From the NCBI RefSeq assembly GCF_041438805.1, contig NZ_CP109190.1, positions 1,178,001 to 1,242,000 on the forward strand: a DNA stretch of 64,000 nucleotides, written 5' to 3'. Made by a program: the position numbers and the translations under genes. Under the pieces are notes generated by a model, which saw only the letters and a list, made by a program, of their open reading frames with translations, made no database searches and was not told the DNA's origin. Position 1 is the stretch's first letter. Each line of letters begins with the position of its first letter. Below are positions 16,312-24,769 of this stretch, in pieces. This DNA is from Streptomyces sp. NBC_01707. Lineage in GTDB: Bacteria > Actinomycetota > Actinomycetes > Streptomycetales > Streptomycetaceae.

Positions 16312-17060
16312 CGGGTCGCGCTCGGACTTGGCCTTGGCCGGAGCGGTCACCGGGGCCGCGGCCGGTGCCGGACCGGCTGTGCCTGCAGGGGCTCCTGTAC
16401 GTGCTCTGCAACGACCTCGCCTGGCAACTGCTCCCGCTGAAGCTGGGGTTCGGCTCCGGACAGACGTGCTGGGGGCGACTGGAGCGGTGGCAGAAGGCCG
16501 GCGTCTTCGACCAGCTCCACCGCATCCTGGTCGCCGAGCTCAATGCAGCCGGCCAGCTCGACCGGTCCCGGGCCTGCGTGGATGGCTCCCACATCCGCGC
16601 GAAAAAAGGGGCGCCGACACCGGTCCGTCGCCGGTCGACCGGCGGAAGACGGGCAGCAAACACCATCTGATCTGCGACGGACGCGGCACTCCACTCAGGG
16701 TCATCACCACTGCAGCGAACGTCAACGACGTCACCCAGACCCTCGCCCTCGTCGTCGGCATCCCGCCCGTCGCGAGCAGGCCCCGCCGACGCTCAGTAGC
16801 CCTGCTCGGCGACAAGGGCTACGACTCCAACCCGAACCGCGATGAGCTGCGCAAACGCCGGATCCTGCCCGTCATCTCCCGCAAGGGCTGCCCGAACATC
16901 AAAGACATGGGCAAGCTCCGCTACGTCGTCGAGCAGACCTTCGCCCTGCTCCACCAGTTCAAACGACTCGCCGTCCGCTGGGAACGCCGCACCGAACTCC
17001 ACGACGCCTTCGTCTCCCTCGTCTGCAGCCTCATCTGCCGGCGCCGGCTCTAAGGATTGT
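16312..17060 (+). mobile_element. IS5-family insertion sequence, 5'-truncated, two-frame transposase
   Basis: The first frame gives PVPDRLCLQGLLYVLCNDLA and RACVDGSHIRAKKGA up to about 16640. The second, in the -1 frame, gives GPSPVDRRKTGSKHHLICDG through GDKGYDSNPNRDEL, YVVEQTFALLHQFKRLAVRW and a stop at 17053. These are DDE-type IS5 transposase segments (DG, DKGYD, E in VEQTF). The normal N-terminal 25-30 residues and left end are missing; the element abuts the ECF stop codon. The two frames meet at AAAAAAGGGG, consistent with programmed frameshifting. Confidence 0.85.
16602..16611 (+). other. Likely -1 programmed frameshift site in the IS5 transposase
   Basis: Six A and four G residues (A at 16602-16607, G at 16608-16611) sit exactly where coding passes from the first to the second transposase frame. 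The shift needed is -1. Slippery A6G sites are known in two-frame IS5-group elements. Confidence 0.65.
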
Positions 17061-17268
17061 CGTACTGCTGATACCTGCGTACGTAAATGCGAGCACGGCC
17101 CTCAAGGCCTCTCCGGCGGGTTGCGGCACCGGCCATCCGTCCCTGCGTCGCCGGTGACCCACTCCCGGCAGGTGTCACTCGAATGGAGTAACCAAACGCG
17201 CCACCCACATGGGCGAAGATCAAGCTGAGTAGTGCCCCAACCGAGGCAATCCGTGAAAGGGAAACCAC

Positions 17269-17484
17269 ATGCGCATTCGACGAACTCTAGCCGCCGTCAT
17301 CGCCACGGCAGCCCTCGCCGGACTCGGCCTCACAGGTGCCGCCACCGCCACGGCCGCCACCCACAACACCACCGCCACCGCCCACACCGAAAGCCTCACC
17401 CCGGGTGAGTGCGTGGACGGCGGCGGAAAGGTGGTCGGGATGAAGTGCGTCGGCGGTACGGGCGACGGGCAGATGGTCGACTAA
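17269..17484 (+). CDS. Small secreted protein (71 aa)
   Basis: The product starts MRIRRTLAAVIATAALAGLG, a classical Sec signal peptide, with cleavage likely after ATATAA or TATAAT near residue 30. The mature part is about 40 residues, Thr/Ala-rich and then Gly-rich, with two cysteines (ECVDGGGKVVGMKC) that could form one disulphide. An AAAGGGA Shine-Dalgarno lies seven bases before the ATG. Such Streptomyces peptides are usually of unknown function. It is isolated between two IS5-type remnants. Confidence 0.7.
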   Translation: MRIRRTLAAVIATAALAGLGLTGAATATAATHNTTATAHTESLTPGECVDGGGKVVGMKCVGGTGDGQMVD

Positions 17485-17587
17485 CGCCCACTGGGCGCCC
17501 CGCAGCCACGCGCCGCGGGGCGCTCCCGCGCGAGCATGCTGCACCATCACGTTTACACCGAGATACGTACGCCACTGAGATGGTGTC

Positions 17588-18414
17588 CTACATGGTGAGT
17601 TCGAGGAGCCGTTTGTAGCAGCAGAGGGCTGCGGCGAGGCCGAGAAAGGCCAGGTAGTTGGCGGTTTGGCGCTCGTAACGGGGGCTGATTCTGCGGTAGC
17701 CCGTCAGCCACGACATCGTCCGTTCGATCACCCATCTGCGGCGCCCTAACCGTTCGCTGGACTCGACACCCTTACGGGCGATGGACCCCGATGCGCTTGC
17801 CCCACAGCCATCGCCGCAGCTGAGGGATGTCGTAGGCCTTGTCGGCGTGAAGGCGTTGTGGCTTGAAGTAGCGTCCGCGGTAGGGGTCATGTCTCGTTCG
17901 GTGACCCTCGACCATGGGTTTCAGCTCGCGGCTGTCGTGGACGTTGGCGGTGGAGAGACCGAGGATGAGGGGCAGTCCGTTCGCGTCCGACAGGACGTGC
18001 ATCTTGGAACCCGGCTTGCCCCGGTCCACGGGGCTCGGACTTGTGTGTTCGCCCCCTTCTCTGCCCGCACGTGCGCGGAGTTCAGCACGACACGGGAGAC
18101 ATCGACGAGGTCGGCATCGTCCAGCCGGTGCACAACCGCCTCGTGCAGCCGACCCCAGACACCGGCTCTCGACCAGATCATGAACCGCCGGTGCACCGTC
18201 GACTTCGACACCCCAGAACAGGGCGGCAACGCCCGCCAGGCGCAACCGCTGACCAGTACGTAGATGATCGCGGCGAACAGCTCTCATCAGGCGTGTTCTG
18301 CTTTCCGCCGCCCCGCGGTCGCACCCGATCCGCCGGAATCAACGGCCTGGCGATCTCCCACAGCCCGTCCGGAACAATCCAACTCCACGTCCCCTGACCC
18401 ATGTTGAGGAGCAC
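17588..18414 (-). mobile_element. IS5-family transposase remnant, multiply frameshifted
   Basis: Reading right to left, family segments appear in different frames. The first is SWIVPDGLWEIARPLIPADR, followed by CSGVSKSTVHRRFMIWSRAG and LVDVSRVVLNSAHVRAEKGA. Then come SPSPVDRGKPGSKMHVLSDA with LHADKAYDIPQLRRWLWGKR, and finally RKGVESSERLGRRRWVIERT to the stop at 17588. At least three frame changes are present, only one of which could be programmed. The element is therefore inactive. It is a different IS5 subgroup from the one at 16.3-17.1 kb. Confidence 0.85.
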
Positions 18415-18655
18415 TACCCAGCCTCAGCAACCACAAGTCGTCGTCCACGATCCACCGGCGAGTACTCACATACTCCCGAACGGTCGAATCGTCACACCGG
18501 TCACGGCCGACCAGGCCACTTCAGCAAGATCCTGTTACGAGCTCTAAGGAGAGTGCGCGACGTGAAGTGATGGCCCAACCGAAGCATGAGAAAATACAGG
18601 CGAAGGCCCCAGTGCGCTGATGGGACAGTCCAGTTCGATCCTAGCCTTTGGGCTG

Positions 18656-18985
18656 ATGAACATGAAGAAGACAGCTTTGCGGACCATCACTGTCGCAGCG
18701 GCAGTCTCCCTATGCTTGGAAGCCGGCGTATCGGGCACATCAGCGAGTGCCTCCGTTGCCTCACCGCAGAATTCCCAGGTCGCGCCGTCGGTGCTTCAGT
18801 GCTACACGACCATGAGTGATCCGAATGCGATCGTGTGCTACCGGGTTTCGAAGCGGGTCGTGAACAGGGGGGGCCAGATTGAATTCTTCCCCTTCCTCAT
18901 TCAGGTGCCCACTCCTTCGAATCCCCCACCCGCGATCGTCGTGAACTCTCTGCCCCCACCACCCCCCGGTCTTGGGAGCCTGTGA
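18656..18985 (+). CDS. Secreted small protein with proline-rich C-terminus (109 aa)
   Basis: MNMKKTALRTITVAAAVSLC begins a signal peptide with a likely cleavage after SASA near residue 30. The mature part has two cysteines (VLQCYTTMSDPNAIVCYRVS) and a beta-rich stretch, and ends in PTPSNPPPAIVVNSLPPPPP. No domain is recognised. Its last 89 bp overlap, convergently, the 3' end of the diiron-oxygenase gene. Start ATG 18656 or 18662. Confidence 0.55.
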   Translation: MNMKKTALRTITVAAAVSLCLEAGVSGTSASASVASPQNSQVAPSVLQCYTTMSDPNAIVCYRVSKRVVNRGGQIEFFPFLIQVPTPSNPPPAIVVNSLPPPPPGLGSL

Positions 18986-19991
18986 CCCCGGCGTTCCACT
19001 CTCCGCCGACGTCGAGCAGTGGCACGCGGAGTGAGGAGCCGCCGCCCCGCCAGGCGCCGAGCAGCTGCTCCCCGAACCGGTCTTCCAACCATCCGGTGGC
19101 CGCGATGCCGAACGTGACATCCGGTGCCAGATCCGGCTCCACCTGGAGCAGGCCGGCGACGACCTGATGCCGCATGAGTTGCTCATGCACGGCGTCGGCC
19201 TCGACATGCTCCGTATAGAAGTGGACGGCCGCAGGCCCGGCGCCGACTCGCTTCAACGCCTCCGCGAGGCGCCTCGACCCCGGGGAGGAGGTGATCTCCA
19301 CGGACGCGAAATGACCGACCAGCGCACCACGGTGTGAGCGGTGGAGCCCGAAGAGCGACATGAGGTTGACGGTCGCGAGCATCTGTCTCGATCCGGCGTC
19401 GAGGTAGCGCCCGTACGAGGTGTCCAGGTGGAGGTCCACCATCAGATCGGCGAAGAGCTTCGAGTGGATCCGTTCCGCCCGTCCCGCTCCGAATTCGTCG
19501 TACTCCACAGCTACCATTCCCGCCTTGGCCCGACCCGTCAGGCGTGGAATCACCCACACGTGCGGATCAGCCTCCTTCAGGTGGTACAGCGAGCGCTGGG
19601 CGGCATACTCGCGCAGATGCCACAGTTCGCCCTCGTCCCGCAGGAAGTACGACACGCCATCGGCGTCCACCGGCTCCAGAACGGCTTCGTCCAGCGCGCT
19701 GCCCACATCCTCTGCAACCGGCACGTCGGCGCGTAGCGCCGCCAGGAAGCCCCGCTCCAGCGCGGCACGCACCCCGAGCAGTTCGGGATCCCACTCCCAC
19801 GCGCCGTCCACCGTGTCGAAGCCGCGGTAGTGCAACTCGTAACAGAGATACAGGGACAGCTGCAGATCGTCGCCGTACGGATCGGCGCTCCGCACCAGGG
19901 ACGCATCGGGCAGCACGTGCCTACCCGGTTCCCGGCGGAGCGCCTCGATCAATGCGGCAGACACCTCTCCTCGGGCTTCCGGCAGCTTCAT
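18897..19991 (-). CDS. Iron-containing redox enzyme (haem-oxygenase-like diiron oxidase family)
   Basis: The 364-residue product starts at ATG 19991 with GGAAGGGA upstream. The haem-oxygenase-like fold shows as YLCYELHYRGF near residue 57 (a Glu/His ligand pair) and HFYTEHVEADAVHEQLMRH near residue 265 (Glu, His, Asp, His ligands). HDO-family enzymes bind two irons and oxidise diverse substrates; in Streptomyces, homologues often sit beside CDGSH iron-sulphur protein genes, but none is seen here. The C-terminal 50 residues (after LLGAWRGG) look less conserved and overlap the convergent small secreted-protein gene. Confidence 0.8.
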   Translation of the reverse strand: MKLPEARGEVSAALIEALRREPGRHVLPDASLVRSADPYGDDLQLSLYLCYELHYRGFDTVDGAWEWDPELLGVRAALERGFLAALRADVPVAEDVGSALDEAVLEPVDADGVSYFLRDEGELWHLREYAAQRSLYHLKEADPHVWVIPRLTGRAKAGMVAVEYDEFGAGRAERIHSKLFADLMVDLHLDTSYGRYLDAGSRQMLATVNLMSLFGLHRSHRGALVGHFASVEITSSPGSRRLAEALKRVGAGPAAVHFYTEHVEADAVHEQLMRHQVVAGLLQVEPDLAPDVTFGIAATGWLEDRFGEQLLGAWRGGGSSLRVPLLDVGGEWNAGVTGSQDRGVVGAESSRRSRVGDSKEWAPE

Positions 19992-20670
19992 GGTGCTTCC
20001 CTTCCTCGACCCGCCGCCTCGCTCCATGGGGACACCGCGGGGAGAAGGAGTGCCCGGCGAGGTCGACGCAGCAGCGCACGCCGCGTGACCCACTGTTGTC
20101 CTCGGTGTCGGGTCGGCATCGAGCCGAGGCTCACCGCCTCGCGTTCCGCCTCATCCACATCACCGTGCGCAGCGAGTACCCGAAGACGCGTCTGCTGGCC
20201 GGCCTCCGGCCGGAAGTGCGTAAGCGAACCCGGCGAAGCGCCAGGCGTACGCCGTTGCGGCAGACGACTTCCACAAAGTCAGGATCGCTCATCACTTGGA
20301 TTTCCGCATCGAGAAATGAGGCGTAACTCCGCAAGGGCTTCGGGCTCCATGCGGTCGAGAACGCGGACTCCTGCCGGCACCGCATCGCGCCGGAGGCTCG
20401 GCGGCCGTGACCCATATGGCGGGCTGCAGGGACACGAGTCCCTGGTTCCGCCGCCCACGGGCTTCGGCACGGCCCGCGGCCCGCCGAGACGTCCCGTCAC
20501 ACAGCGGGATCAGCCAGTTCTGCGGCGCTGCCAAAGGGGTCTCATGGGGCGCTCGGGATGCGCGGGCCAGGACACCCATCAACTCTGGATACGGCGGAGC
20601 AATGCCGCTGAGTAGCGGCCCCCTGCGCAGACGCCGATCGGCTGCCTGCCCATGAAAAGGTGACGCACCC
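19992..20670. other. Long intergenic region upstream of gvpY-like gene
   Basis: Nothing here matches a family I know. A GC hairpin lies around 20196-20214 (CCGGCC, TCC, GGCCGG). A short minus-strand frame (MSDPDFVEVVCRNGVRLALR) is open but unconvincing. The region presumably contains the divergent promoters for the diiron oxidase and gvpY-like genes. Confidence 0.4.
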
Positions 20671-21831
20671 ATGAATGACGCAAACAAGATCCTGCTTGCC
20701 GCAGCCCTGGCCGGCGGCTATGTGCTGGGCCGTACGAAGAAGGGCCGGTTCGCTCTTACGGCGGCGTCCTATATTGCCGGGCGTCAATTCGGGCTTGAAC
20801 CGCGACAGCTCGTGACTCAAGGAATCCGCAAGCTCGGAGAGATCCCACAGGTTGCGGATCTGGGTGAGCAGCTGCGTGGGGAGGTCATGAACGCCGGCCG
20901 GGAGGCGGTCACCGCCGCTGCCAACCGTCGTCTGACGACGCTCGCCGATTCACTCCGGGACCGCACCCTCCAGCTCGAGAGCGGCAGGGAAGAACCGGAA
21001 GAGGAGGAGGAAGAGGAAGAGGAGGAGGAGGAGGAGTACGCCCACGACGAGGGCGAGGAGCCGGAAGAAGAATACGAGGAAGAAGAGGAACCGGAAGAGG
21101 AGTACGAGGAGGGCGAATACGAGGAGGAAGAGCCCGAAGAGGAAGAAGGCGAGGAGGAAGAGCCGGAGGAAGAAGTAGAAGAGGAGGAGGAGGAACCAGA
21201 GGAAGAGGGGCAGGAAGAGGAGCTCGAAGAAGAGGAACCGGAAGAAGAAGAGGAACCGGAGGAAGAGCCCGAAGAGCGGCCACGCCGTCGCGGCCCGCGA
21301 GCTGCTACGAAGCCGGCGCCGAGGAAGCGTACGCCCAGCAAGTCCGCCGCCGGCCGGCGTGACGCGACGAAGCGGGGAGCCCCCGCGAAGAAGGGTGCGG
21401 AGAAGCGGGCCGCCAAGAAGTCCACCGCGAAGAAGGCCACCCCGAGTAAGGGAGCTACGAAGAAGGCAGCGCCCGCCAAGAAGACCGCTGCCAAGAAGAC
21501 TGCCACGAAGAAGTCAGCTCCCGCCAAGAAGACCCCCGCGAAGAAGGCCACCCCGAGTAAGGGAGCTACGAAGAAGGCAGCGCCCGCCAAGAAGACCGCT
21601 GCCAAGAAGACCGCCGCGAAGAAGTCAGCTCCCGCCAAGAAGAGCTCCGCGAAGAAGTCCGCCTCCAAGAGGCCAGGGAAAAAGACCGCTGCCGAACCTG
21701 GGAAGAAGACTGCCGCCAAGAAGGCGCCTGCGAAGAAGGCTGCCGCACGGAAGAAGACCGCTCCCGCAGCGAAGAAGACCGCCAGGAAGAGCGCCAAGAA
21801 GACATCGTCGCGCGTCGAGCGCCGGAGGTAA
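20671..21831 (+). CDS. gvpY: Gas vesicle cluster protein GvpY-like, with acidic and histone-H1-like tails
   Basis: The 386-residue product has an N-terminal domain (residues 1-105): MNDANKILLAAALAGGYVLG, SYIAGRQFGLEPRQLV, and a helical stretch to LQLESG. It then has about 100 residues of almost pure Glu with Pro/Tyr/Gly, and about 180 residues of Lys/Ala/Pro/Thr repeats (AAKKTAAKKSAPAKK). I recall the same layout in the Streptomyces gvpY gene, often misnamed DNA primase. The tails should be disordered, one strongly negative and one strongly positive. In the usual Streptomyces order this gene lies between gvpG and gvpJ; here it is outside the operon and convergent to it. gvpZ follows after 6 bp. 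Confidence 0.8.
   Translation: MNDANKILLAAALAGGYVLGRTKKGRFALTAASYIAGRQFGLEPRQLVTQGIRKLGEIPQVADLGEQLRGEVMNAGREAVTAAANRRLTTLADSLRDRTLQLESGREEPEEEEEEEEEEEEEYAHDEGEEPEEEYEEEEEPEEEYEEGEYEEEEPEEEEGEEEEPEEEVEEEEEEPEEEGQEEELEEEEPEEEEEPEEEPEERPRRRGPRAATKPAPRKRTPSKSAAGRRDATKRGAPAKKGAEKRAAKKSTAKKATPSKGATKKAAPAKKTAAKKTATKKSAPAKKTPAKKATPSKGATKKAAPAKKTAAKKTAAKKSAPAKKSSAKKSASKRPGKKTAAEPGKKTAAKKAPAKKAAARKKTAPAAKKTARKSAKKTSSRVERRR
21427..21648 (+). repeat. 111-bp tandem duplication in the gvpY-like tail
   Basis: Two adjacent 111-bp units (21427-21537 and 21538-21648) are nearly identical at the DNA level, differing at only a few positions. Each encodes 37 residues beginning AKKATPSKGATKKAAPAKKT. The near identity, including synonymous sites, indicates a recent in-frame duplication. 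Confidence 0.85.
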
Positions 21832-21837
21832 CCGGTC

Positions 21838-22917
21838 ATGGCAAAAACGGAACAGGACAACGCGGAATCGGGACTCGACCGGCTGCGTGAGGAACTCGGG
21901 GACTATCTCACTGCGTGGGTGGGGGATCTGGCCGAACGGGCCGGCGACAAGCTGATCGATGTGACGGACCAGCTCACCGACGTCACGGAGAACGGGGGAT
22001 CGCTCTCCAAGGTCGGATCCGCCCTCCTGGGAGGTGACTCCCCCCTCAAGGCGGTGTTCTCCGGAACGGCGAAGCACGTCAAGGACAGTGTCCTGGGAAA
22101 GGCCAAAGAAGCCCTCGGCGGCGGGCATGGACGCAAATCAGGCGACAAGAAGGTCACCAACATCATCGAGGTCATCGATGTCGGTGTGCCATTGCGTACG
22201 GCCTACGACCACTGGACGCAGTACGAGAAGTTCAGCAGCTTCACCAAGGGCGTTCGAAGTGTCTCGCCGACCGACGAGACGACCAGCGACTGGAAGGTCA
22301 AAGTCGGTCCGTCGACTCGGGGTTGGAAAGCAACCGTCCAGGAGCAGGTGCCCGACGAGCGCATCGTCTGGACGTCCGACGGCGCCAAGGGATCGACCCG
22401 TGGCGCGGTCACTTTCCATGAACTGGCGCCCGGACTGACCCGCATTGTTCTGGTCGTCGAATACTACGCGTCCGGGCTTTTCGAAAAGACCGGAAATCTG
22501 TGGCGCGCGCAGGGGCGGCGACTGCGGCTGGACCTCAAGCACTTCCAGCGCCACGTCACCCTCACCGATGAAGAACCGGATGGCTGGCGCGGTGAAATCC
22601 GCGACGGCGAGGTCGTACGGAGTCACGAAGACGCCCTTGAGGACGAAGAAGCCGAAGAAGCCGAAGACTACGACAGCGAAGAGGACGAAGACGGGGGCGA
22701 GGACGAGGAGGGCGAGAACGAGGACGAGTACGAGGACGAGTACGAGGACCAAGGCGAAGGCGAGAACGGGGACGAGGAGGACGAGGACCAAGACGAAGGC
22801 GAGAACGGGGACGAGGACGAGGACCAAGACGAAGGCGAGAACGGGGACGAGGACGAGGACGAGGGCGATTGGGAAGAAGACGGCGAAGAGCAAGTGGACG
22901 AAGAAGAAGAGGAATGA
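21838..22917 (+). CDS. gvpZ: SRPBCC-domain gas vesicle protein GvpZ-like, acidic tail
   Basis: The 359-residue product has an N-terminal helical part (GLDRLREELGDYLTAWVGDL) and a central SRPBCC/polyketide-cyclase-like domain (about residues 100-245: IIEVIDVGVPLRTAYDHWTQ, SSFTKGVRSV, ITRIVLVVEYYASG-like strands, LDLKHFQRHV). A tail of about 110 Asp/Glu residues follows, with DEDQDEGENG repeats. SRPBCC domains bind hydrophobic ligands. In Streptomyces gas vesicle clusters this gene (gvpZ) normally follows gvpY, as it does here. GGAGGT precedes the ATG inside the end of gvpY, suggesting translational coupling. Its specific role in vesicle formation is unknown. Confidence 0.8.
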   Translation: MAKTEQDNAESGLDRLREELGDYLTAWVGDLAERAGDKLIDVTDQLTDVTENGGSLSKVGSALLGGDSPLKAVFSGTAKHVKDSVLGKAKEALGGGHGRKSGDKKVTNIIEVIDVGVPLRTAYDHWTQYEKFSSFTKGVRSVSPTDETTSDWKVKVGPSTRGWKATVQEQVPDERIVWTSDGAKGSTRGAVTFHELAPGLTRIVLVVEYYASGLFEKTGNLWRAQGRRLRLDLKHFQRHVTLTDEEPDGWRGEIRDGEVVRSHEDALEDEEAEEAEDYDSEEDEDGGEDEEGENEDEYEDEYEDQGEGENGDEEDEDQDEGENGDEDEDQDEGENGDEDEDEGDWEEDGEEQVDEEEEE

Positions 22918-22972
22918 GCTGAGCCAGGGGACCCCGCATCGTCCTGCCGCACACAGCACGTACCCCTTCGGC

Positions 22973-23004
22973 CCGATGCTGCGCCACTGGGAGCGCAGCA
23001 TCGG
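22973..23004. terminator. Bidirectional hairpin between gvpZ and csbD
   Basis: A perfect 12-bp stem, CCGATGCTGCGC (22973-22984) with GCGCAGCATCGG (22993-23004), encloses an 8-base loop. It sits between two convergent transcripts and could end both. Confidence 0.8.
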
Positions 23005-23123
23005 ACCGCTTGGTGGACGCGCACCGTCAACCATCCCCGGTCAGCTGAGCATCTGGTCACCGATCGTCCCGCCGTTGCTCTGAGCGCGGCGGGACCACGG
23101 AGGTCAGAACTCGAAGGTCTCCT

Positions 23124-23297
23124 TCAGTGCCTGAAGGTGTCCTTGCCCTTCTCCATTGCGTGCCTCACTTTCCCCTTGACCATTTCGGCCTTCCCCTTTT
23201 TCTCCATGCTCTTGTTGCCCACGGCCTTTCCGGCCATCTCCTTGGTCTTCCCCTCGATGATTTTTCCGATGCTCCTGGTCTTCTTTCCGATGCCCAT
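23124..23297 (-). CDS. CsbD-like stress protein (57 aa)
   Basis: The translated peptide is lysine-rich and amphipathic: it begins MGIGKKTRSIGKIIEGKTKE, continues MAGKAVGNKSMEKKGKAEMV, and ends KGKDTFRH. The KGK-E-A-G-KA(V/T)GN pattern is that of the CsbD family of small general-stress proteins, which are SigB-dependent in Bacillus subtilis; their function is unclear. TAGGAG lies six bases before the ATG. It is 17 bp after gvpK on the same strand and so is probably the last gene of the gas vesicle transcript. Confidence 0.8.
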   Translation of the reverse strand: MGIGKKTRSIGKIIEGKTKEMAGKAVGNKSMEKKGKAEMVKGKVRHAMEKGKDTFRH

Positions 23298-23314
23298 GTC
23301 GTGCTCCTAGACAG

Positions 23315-23719
23315 TCATTCTGTGGGTGGCAGCAGGGTTCCGAGAGGCCCGAGATCCAGATTGAGGTCTTGCATGGAAAGGTCGTATCGAGCGCAGAGTT
23401 CAATCATACGATCGTGCAGAATCATCAACGTTTCTCCCAGGCGCTCCTCCTGCTCCTCGGTGAGGCCTCCGGCGTCCACCCGCTGCAGGGCCTGGCGTTC
23501 CATGAGCTGGCGCAGCAGCTCGACGATCGTGAGGACGAGCTTCATCAGGTCTCGTTCCACCGTGTCGGGGTCGGTGGTGATCCGCTGGGCCGGCCTGCGA
23601 TCCGCACGACCACAGGTCATGACATCTTGCGGCGGCGCGGGCAGCAGGCGGAAGGCGCGGGTGGCCGCGTCCGCGACTTCGTCGAAGCGGTTGCCGGGCG
23701 GGTGGTCCTCATCGGTCAT
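23315..23719 (-). CDS. gvpK: Gas vesicle protein GvpK
   Basis: This 134-residue protein is of the GvpK family: ITTDPDTVERDLMKLVLTIV, LLRQLMERQALQRVDAGGLT, EEQEERLGETLMILHDRMIE, and DLNLDLGPLGTLLPP. GvpK is a conserved minor component needed for gas vesicle assembly. I chose ATG 23719, which has GGAG six bases upstream; an in-frame ATG at 23749 overlaps gvpS more. The gene overlaps the end of gvpS and is followed by csbD. Confidence 0.9.
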   Translation of the reverse strand: MTDEDHPPGNRFDEVADAATRAFRLLPAPPQDVMTCGRADRRPAQRITTDPDTVERDLMKLVLTIVELLRQLMERQALQRVDAGGLTEEQEERLGETLMILHDRMIELCARYDLSMQDLNLDLGPLGTLLPPTE

Positions 23720-23957
23720 CGTTGTCTCCTGCGGGTGCTGAGACGGCATGCCACGGGGATGGATTCTGTTCGCTGATGGAGACGATCAGCGCGCGCAGCG
23801 ATATGCGTACGAGGTCGATATCGGCGATGGAGAGCACGATGTCACCGGTGAGGACCACGCCTCCGCTGAGCAGTCGGTCCAGCAGGTCGATCAGCGCGAT
23901 CTGCCGCTCCGCCAGCGGTTCTTCCGCTACGGCCTGCAGCCTGCCCGGCGCTTTCAC
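23709..23957 (-). CDS. gvpS: Gas vesicle protein GvpS (GvpA/J-like)
   Basis: The 82-residue protein has the short GvpA-type core: IALIDLLDRLLSGGVVLTGD, IVLSIADIDLVRISLRALIV. In this fold two helices and two strands form the vesicle wall lattice in GvpA. GvpS/J proteins are minor GvpA paralogues thought to shape the conical ends. The GTG start overlaps the gvpL stop (GTGA), indicating coupled translation. Confidence 0.88.
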   Translation of the reverse strand: MKAPGRLQAVAEEPLAERQIALIDLLDRLLSGGVVLTGDIVLSIADIDLVRISLRALIVSISEQNPSPWHAVSAPAGDNDDR

Positions 23958-24769
23958 GGGACGACCCTCTTCATCGGCTCGACATCGGCCGGCGTAGCGA
24001 AGGAGTAGGGGGCCCAGGGCCCGGTGACTTCGACGCGCACCCCTGGAAATCCTTCCCCGGCCTGCAGGACATCGGCGCGGAAGGATTCAGCATGCTGAAG
24101 CGGCACAAGGTATGCGTCGTTGATGACGTTCTCTCCGGGCCCGTGTGCGAGTTCGCCCTGCTGCGGCCGGTGCTGGACCCGGTCGACCGCATGGACACGG
24201 GCTGCGGATTCGATCCGTTCGGCTGCCTGTGAGGCGCCCCGATAGACGTCTTCGCGGGCATGTCGCTGTGCTCTGCGGTGGCTGAGGTAAGCCCGTCCCG
24301 GGCTCAGACCCGCTTCCGTGGGTGGGTCTGCCGGACTCGCCGCTCTCTCGGGCGCCGCTACATAGATCTTGACGCCCCACTCCACCTGTGCGGCCAGGGC
24401 GGTCAGTCGTCCGGCAAATGCCTCGCGGCGGGTCTGGAGCATGTGGCGCACTCGTTCGTCGTCGAGGTACACCGTCGCCAGACGCAGTGGCAGGACGGTG
24501 GTGCGGGCAGCCAGCGCGTCGATCACATGGTTGTGGGCGCGGGCGACGGACTCCAGCCAGTCCAGGTCCTCGAGGTGCGCGCGCAGCGCGGCCTCCTGAA
24601 AGTCCTGCTCGGGCACCGCGCTCACGGCAACCACCACATCGTCACCTGGTTCTACGCGCACCAGGTGCACCGGAGCATCCCCCACCCCGGGAAGCCCTGG
24701 CAGAACCTCCTCCAATGCCCCGTCAGCATCCCGCGCGACGGCGTACGCATAGGTGATGGCTTCGGTCAT
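23954..24769 (-). CDS. gvpL: Gas vesicle protein GvpL (GvpL/F family)
   Basis: The 271-residue protein has the GvpL/GvpF pattern: ITYAYAVARDADGALEEVLP, DLDWLESVARAHNHVIDALA, TTVLPLRLATVYLDDERVRH, and a C-terminal VEVTGPWAPYSFA. GvpL/F proteins are assembly factors that bind GvpA and may chaperone it. Paralogous to gvpF, which lies upstream. Its ATG overlaps the gvpJ stop by four bases. Confidence 0.92.
   Translation of the reverse strand: MTEAITYAYAVARDADGALEEVLPGLPGVGDAPVHLVRVEPGDDVVVAVSAVPEQDFQEAALRAHLEDLDWLESVARAHNHVIDALAARTTVLPLRLATVYLDDERVRHMLQTRREAFAGRLTALAAQVEWGVKIYVAAPERAASPADPPTEAGLSPGRAYLSHRRAQRHAREDVYRGASQAAERIESAARVHAVDRVQHRPQQGELAHGPGENVINDAYLVPLQHAESFRADVLQAGEGFPGVRVEVTGPWAPYSFATPADVEPMKRVVP

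Noticed and set aside
20131..20415. Small minus-strand frame MSDPDFVEVVCRNG as a possible CDGSH or other partner of the diiron oxidase
   Set aside because: It lacks the CDGSH motif and any ribosome binding site; I could not support it as a gene.
20995..21290. Regularly repeated GAGGA sequence considered as a CRISPR or DNA repeat array
   Set aside because: It is simple Glu-coding sequence within an open frame; there are no conserved repeats with unique spacers.
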